Assembly: GCA_903903365.1 (NCBI GenBank)
Contig: CAIUYS010000431.1
Span: 1-6,007 of the forward strand
Source of the DNA: an uncultured Methylococcaceae bacterium
Lineage (GTDB): Bacteria; Pseudomonadota; Gammaproteobacteria; Methylococcales; Methylomonadaceae
Length of the DNA: 6,007 nt
Direction: 5' to 3'
Of the stretch, positions 4,469 through 6,007 are shown one piece after another (position 1 is the stretch's first letter; the number at the start of each line of letters is the position of its first letter). A program made the position numbers and the translations under genes. The notes beneath the pieces are model-generated. The model saw nothing but the letters and a program-made list of their open reading frames with translations. It was not told where the DNA came from and ran no database searches.

Positions 4469-5722
4469 ATGAAAAAGGACTTTTTAGTACCCGTCATGTT
4501 GTGCGCCTCGTTTTCTTGCCAAGCCAACGATTATTTTTTTCAACCGTTAATAAGCTCCAGTGAACGCTATACCAGCAACCTCTTGTTACGACCAACATCC
4601 ACGGGAAACTGGATCAGCAAGTTATCACCAGGATTAAATGCCGGCCTGCGTACTGAAAATGTAGATTTAAAATCAAACTTTACCTGGAACCAGTTGTTTT
4701 ATACCAATGACACCGCACTTAACATTAGCGAGCAGTTATTTAACGTTGATTATGCACACCGGCGCGGGCGCTTGCAATGGGGCTTGGATGGCTCGTTTAA
4801 CAACCAGTCATCATTAAACAGTCTAAGCACCGTCCAAGGATTGGCTTTTACACAGGTCATGGCTAAACAACTCAATATAGCGCCAACGGTTTCGTATTCT
4901 TTAAACGAACTTAGCTCCTTGACGTTTAACTATTCTTACAGCAATACCAATTATGAAAAAAGCTCCAGCTCCTTCTTGACCAATTATGATTATCAGCAGG
5001 TGTCAAGTACCTATAAGCAACTCTATACGGAACACGACACGCTTAATGCGACGCTTTCAGGTTCTCGTTATAAAAACCCTACACAAGGTCGAACCATGTT
5101 CAATGAAGTTGCCCAGTTGGGCTGGCAACACAGCTTCAGTGAACAATTAGTTTCTTTTGTATCAGCCGGTATCAATTACTCGCAAACAGAGTTGCAGTCG
5201 CTGGTTCCTCAGCTTCGTTTTGTTGGCCTTTCTCCACAAGGAACTCCTGTTTACTTTGATCCTGGCATAGGTTTCACAACACAGCAGCAATATCAAAGTG
5301 TTAACATCAACACCAATGGCATTGGCGGAGTCTTTCAGGCTTCCATTCAAAAATCCTTTGAGAAAGGTTCTATTTCACTGGTTGGCTCGCAAAACCAAAC
5401 ACCTACCAATCAAGGCTTGCAAACTCAAACCCAACTAACTATTAACACGACGTATAATATTTACGAGCGTTTAACGTCAGGCCTCTCAACCGGTTATTCT
5501 CTTTATAAAATGCCTGCACAACAAAATAGCCAATTTACCAATGACAGGACTTTGGCGTCTGTTAACCCCAACATCAACTGGAAATGGACGCCAGAAATCA
5601 ATGTTGGCTTATCTTATAGCTACCGCCAACAAGATTTCAAAAATAGCCCTCAAGCTAGTGTAGACAATGGTGTTCAACTACAATTTACTTATCAACCCCA
5701 AACCAACAATCAGGTGAAATAG
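4469..5722 (+). CDS. Outer-membrane beta-barrel protein of the EPS operon
   Basis: Predicted outer-membrane barrel, the candidate exit pore or accessory barrel for the exported polysaccharide. The 417-residue product has a signal peptide MKKDFLVPVMLCASFSCQA with likely cleavage after residue 19. The mature chain has no cysteine, is rich in Asn, Gln, Ser, Thr and Tyr, and shows repeated alternating strands with aromatic ends, such as LTFNYSYSNTNY (151-162), LVSFVSAGINYSQTE (227-241) and INVGLSYSYRQQDF (377-390). The last strand-like segment is VQLQFTYQP (402-410), followed by a short polar tail. This resembles barrels annotated as PEP-CTERM-system-associated or EpsL-like outer-membrane proteins; family membership is by pattern, not search. 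The gene sits between the export protein and the chain-length determinant. The ATG lacks a clear ribosome site. The stop codon is one base from the GTG of the next gene. Confidence 0.82.
   Translation: MKKDFLVPVMLCASFSCQANDYFFQPLISSSERYTSNLLLRPTSTGNWISKLSPGLNAGLRTENVDLKSNFTWNQLFYTNDTALNISEQLFNVDYAHRRGRLQWGLDGSFNNQSSLNSLSTVQGLAFTQVMAKQLNIAPTVSYSLNELSSLTFNYSYSNTNYEKSSSSFLTNYDYQQVSSTYKQLYTEHDTLNATLSGSRYKNPTQGRTMFNEVAQLGWQHSFSEQLVSFVSAGINYSQTELQSLVPQLRFVGLSPQGTPVYFDPGIGFTTQQQYQSVNINTNGIGGVFQASIQKSFEKGSISLVGSQNQTPTNQGLQTQTQLTINTTYNIYERLTSGLSTGYSLYKMPAQQNSQFTNDRTLASVNPNINWKWTPEINVGLSYSYRQQDFKNSPQASVDNGVQLQFTYQPQTNNQVK
5712..5717 (+). promoter_or_regulatory. Ribosome binding site deciding the GTG start at 5724
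   Basis: AGGTGA lies inside the last codons of the barrel gene, 6 bases before GTG at 5724. It supports that codon as the start of the chain-length gene and suggests translational coupling, since the upstream stop codon (5720-5722) falls between site and start. It is the clearest Shine-Dalgarno sequence of the genes in this window. Confidence 0.6.
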
Positions 5723-5723
5723 C

Positions 5724-6007
5724 GTGGAGAATCAAGCGATCGATATCAAGGATTATTTAAATATAGTCAAACGACGCAGCAAGTTTTTATTGATCCCGTT
5801 TATCGTGATTTCAATACTGAGTATTATTTTGTCTGTTGTACTGCCTTCGGTTTACCGCTCAATGGCGACGATCCTGATTGAAGAACAGGAAATCCCATCC
5901 GACTTGGTGCGCTCTACCGTAACTACGTTTGCAGACCAACGCATCCAGGTTATCAGCCAGCGCATCATGACCCGCGCCAATTTGATGGAAATCATCCAGA
6001 AATTTGA
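5724..6007 (+). CDS. GumC/Wzz-type polysaccharide chain-length determinant (partial, N-terminus)
   Basis: Inner-membrane polysaccharide co-polymerase that sets EPS chain length and links synthesis to the export channel. The first 94 codons are present; the gene runs off the right edge. Translation from GTG gives MENQAIDIKDYLNIVKRRSK, a typical Wzz N-terminus in which a short cytoplasmic D-I-x-x-Y-L-x-I-V-K-R-R segment precedes the first membrane helix (about residues 20-42). The periplasmic part begins YRSMATILIEEQEIPSDLVR (44-63) and continues into ADQRIQVISQRIMTR (70-84), as in GumC-family proteins. Full-length members have about 450-750 residues, some with a C-terminal tyrosine-kinase domain; which form this is cannot be seen. 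The start is one base after the barrel stop codon, so the two are surely co-transcribed. Confidence 0.9.
   Translation, partial: MENQAIDIKDYLNIVKRRSKFLLIPFIVISILSIILSVVLPSVYRSMATILIEEQEIPSDLVRSTVTTFADQRIQVISQRIMTRANLMEIIQKF

Noticed and set aside
5162..5350. Minus-strand open frame of 62 codons
   Set aside because: It lies wholly inside the barrel gene, with no ribosome site or recognisable product.

Overview
The window reads as part of an exopolysaccharide (EPS) and exosortase locus of a Gram-negative proteobacterium. An outer-membrane beta-barrel gene, a Wza-type export gene and an exosortase of the XrtD-like type point to a diderm. The gene style (moderate GC, an exosortase-EpsI fusion, GumC-like chain-length protein) suggests a gammaproteobacterial methanotroph of the Methylococcales. 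That assignment is recollection and inference, not something the sequence proves.

Layout. Positions 1-3110 are read on the minus strand: a fused exosortase/EpsI gene (1503-3110), then gmd for GDP-mannose 4,6-dehydratase (21-1142), then the probable start codon of a further gene at the extreme left edge (1-16). Between the exosortase and gmd lie 360 bases packed with inverted repeats. These are a MITE-like element with 21-base terminal inverted repeats and flanking direct repeats, and next to it a separate strong palindrome ending in a T-run upstream of gmd.

Positions 3111-3819 are a 709-base AT-rich divergent intergenic region. It holds plausible promoters in both directions, a symmetrical A/T-rich palindrome, and what looks like a second, decayed copy of the repeat found on the other side of the exosortase gene.

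Positions 3820-6007 form a plus-strand operon: a short Wza-type polysaccharide export protein, an outer-membrane beta-barrel protein, and the first 94 codons of a GumC/Wzz-type chain-length determinant, which runs off the right edge. The gaps are 31 bases and then 1 base.

How the genes fit together: the plus-strand operon should build the envelope-spanning export path for an EPS. The inner-membrane GumC-like protein sets chain length, the periplasmic or lipid-anchored export protein forms the channel, and the barrel is a candidate outer-membrane exit. Gmd starts GDP-deoxyhexose (fucose, rhamnose or perosamine type) precursor synthesis for that polymer. The exosortase should process PEP-CTERM-like (probably VPLPA-CTERM) surface proteins that act together with the EPS; none of its substrates is in the window. 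The gene families are known ones. The least explained material is the repeat structure on both sides of the exosortase gene and the long divergent leader.
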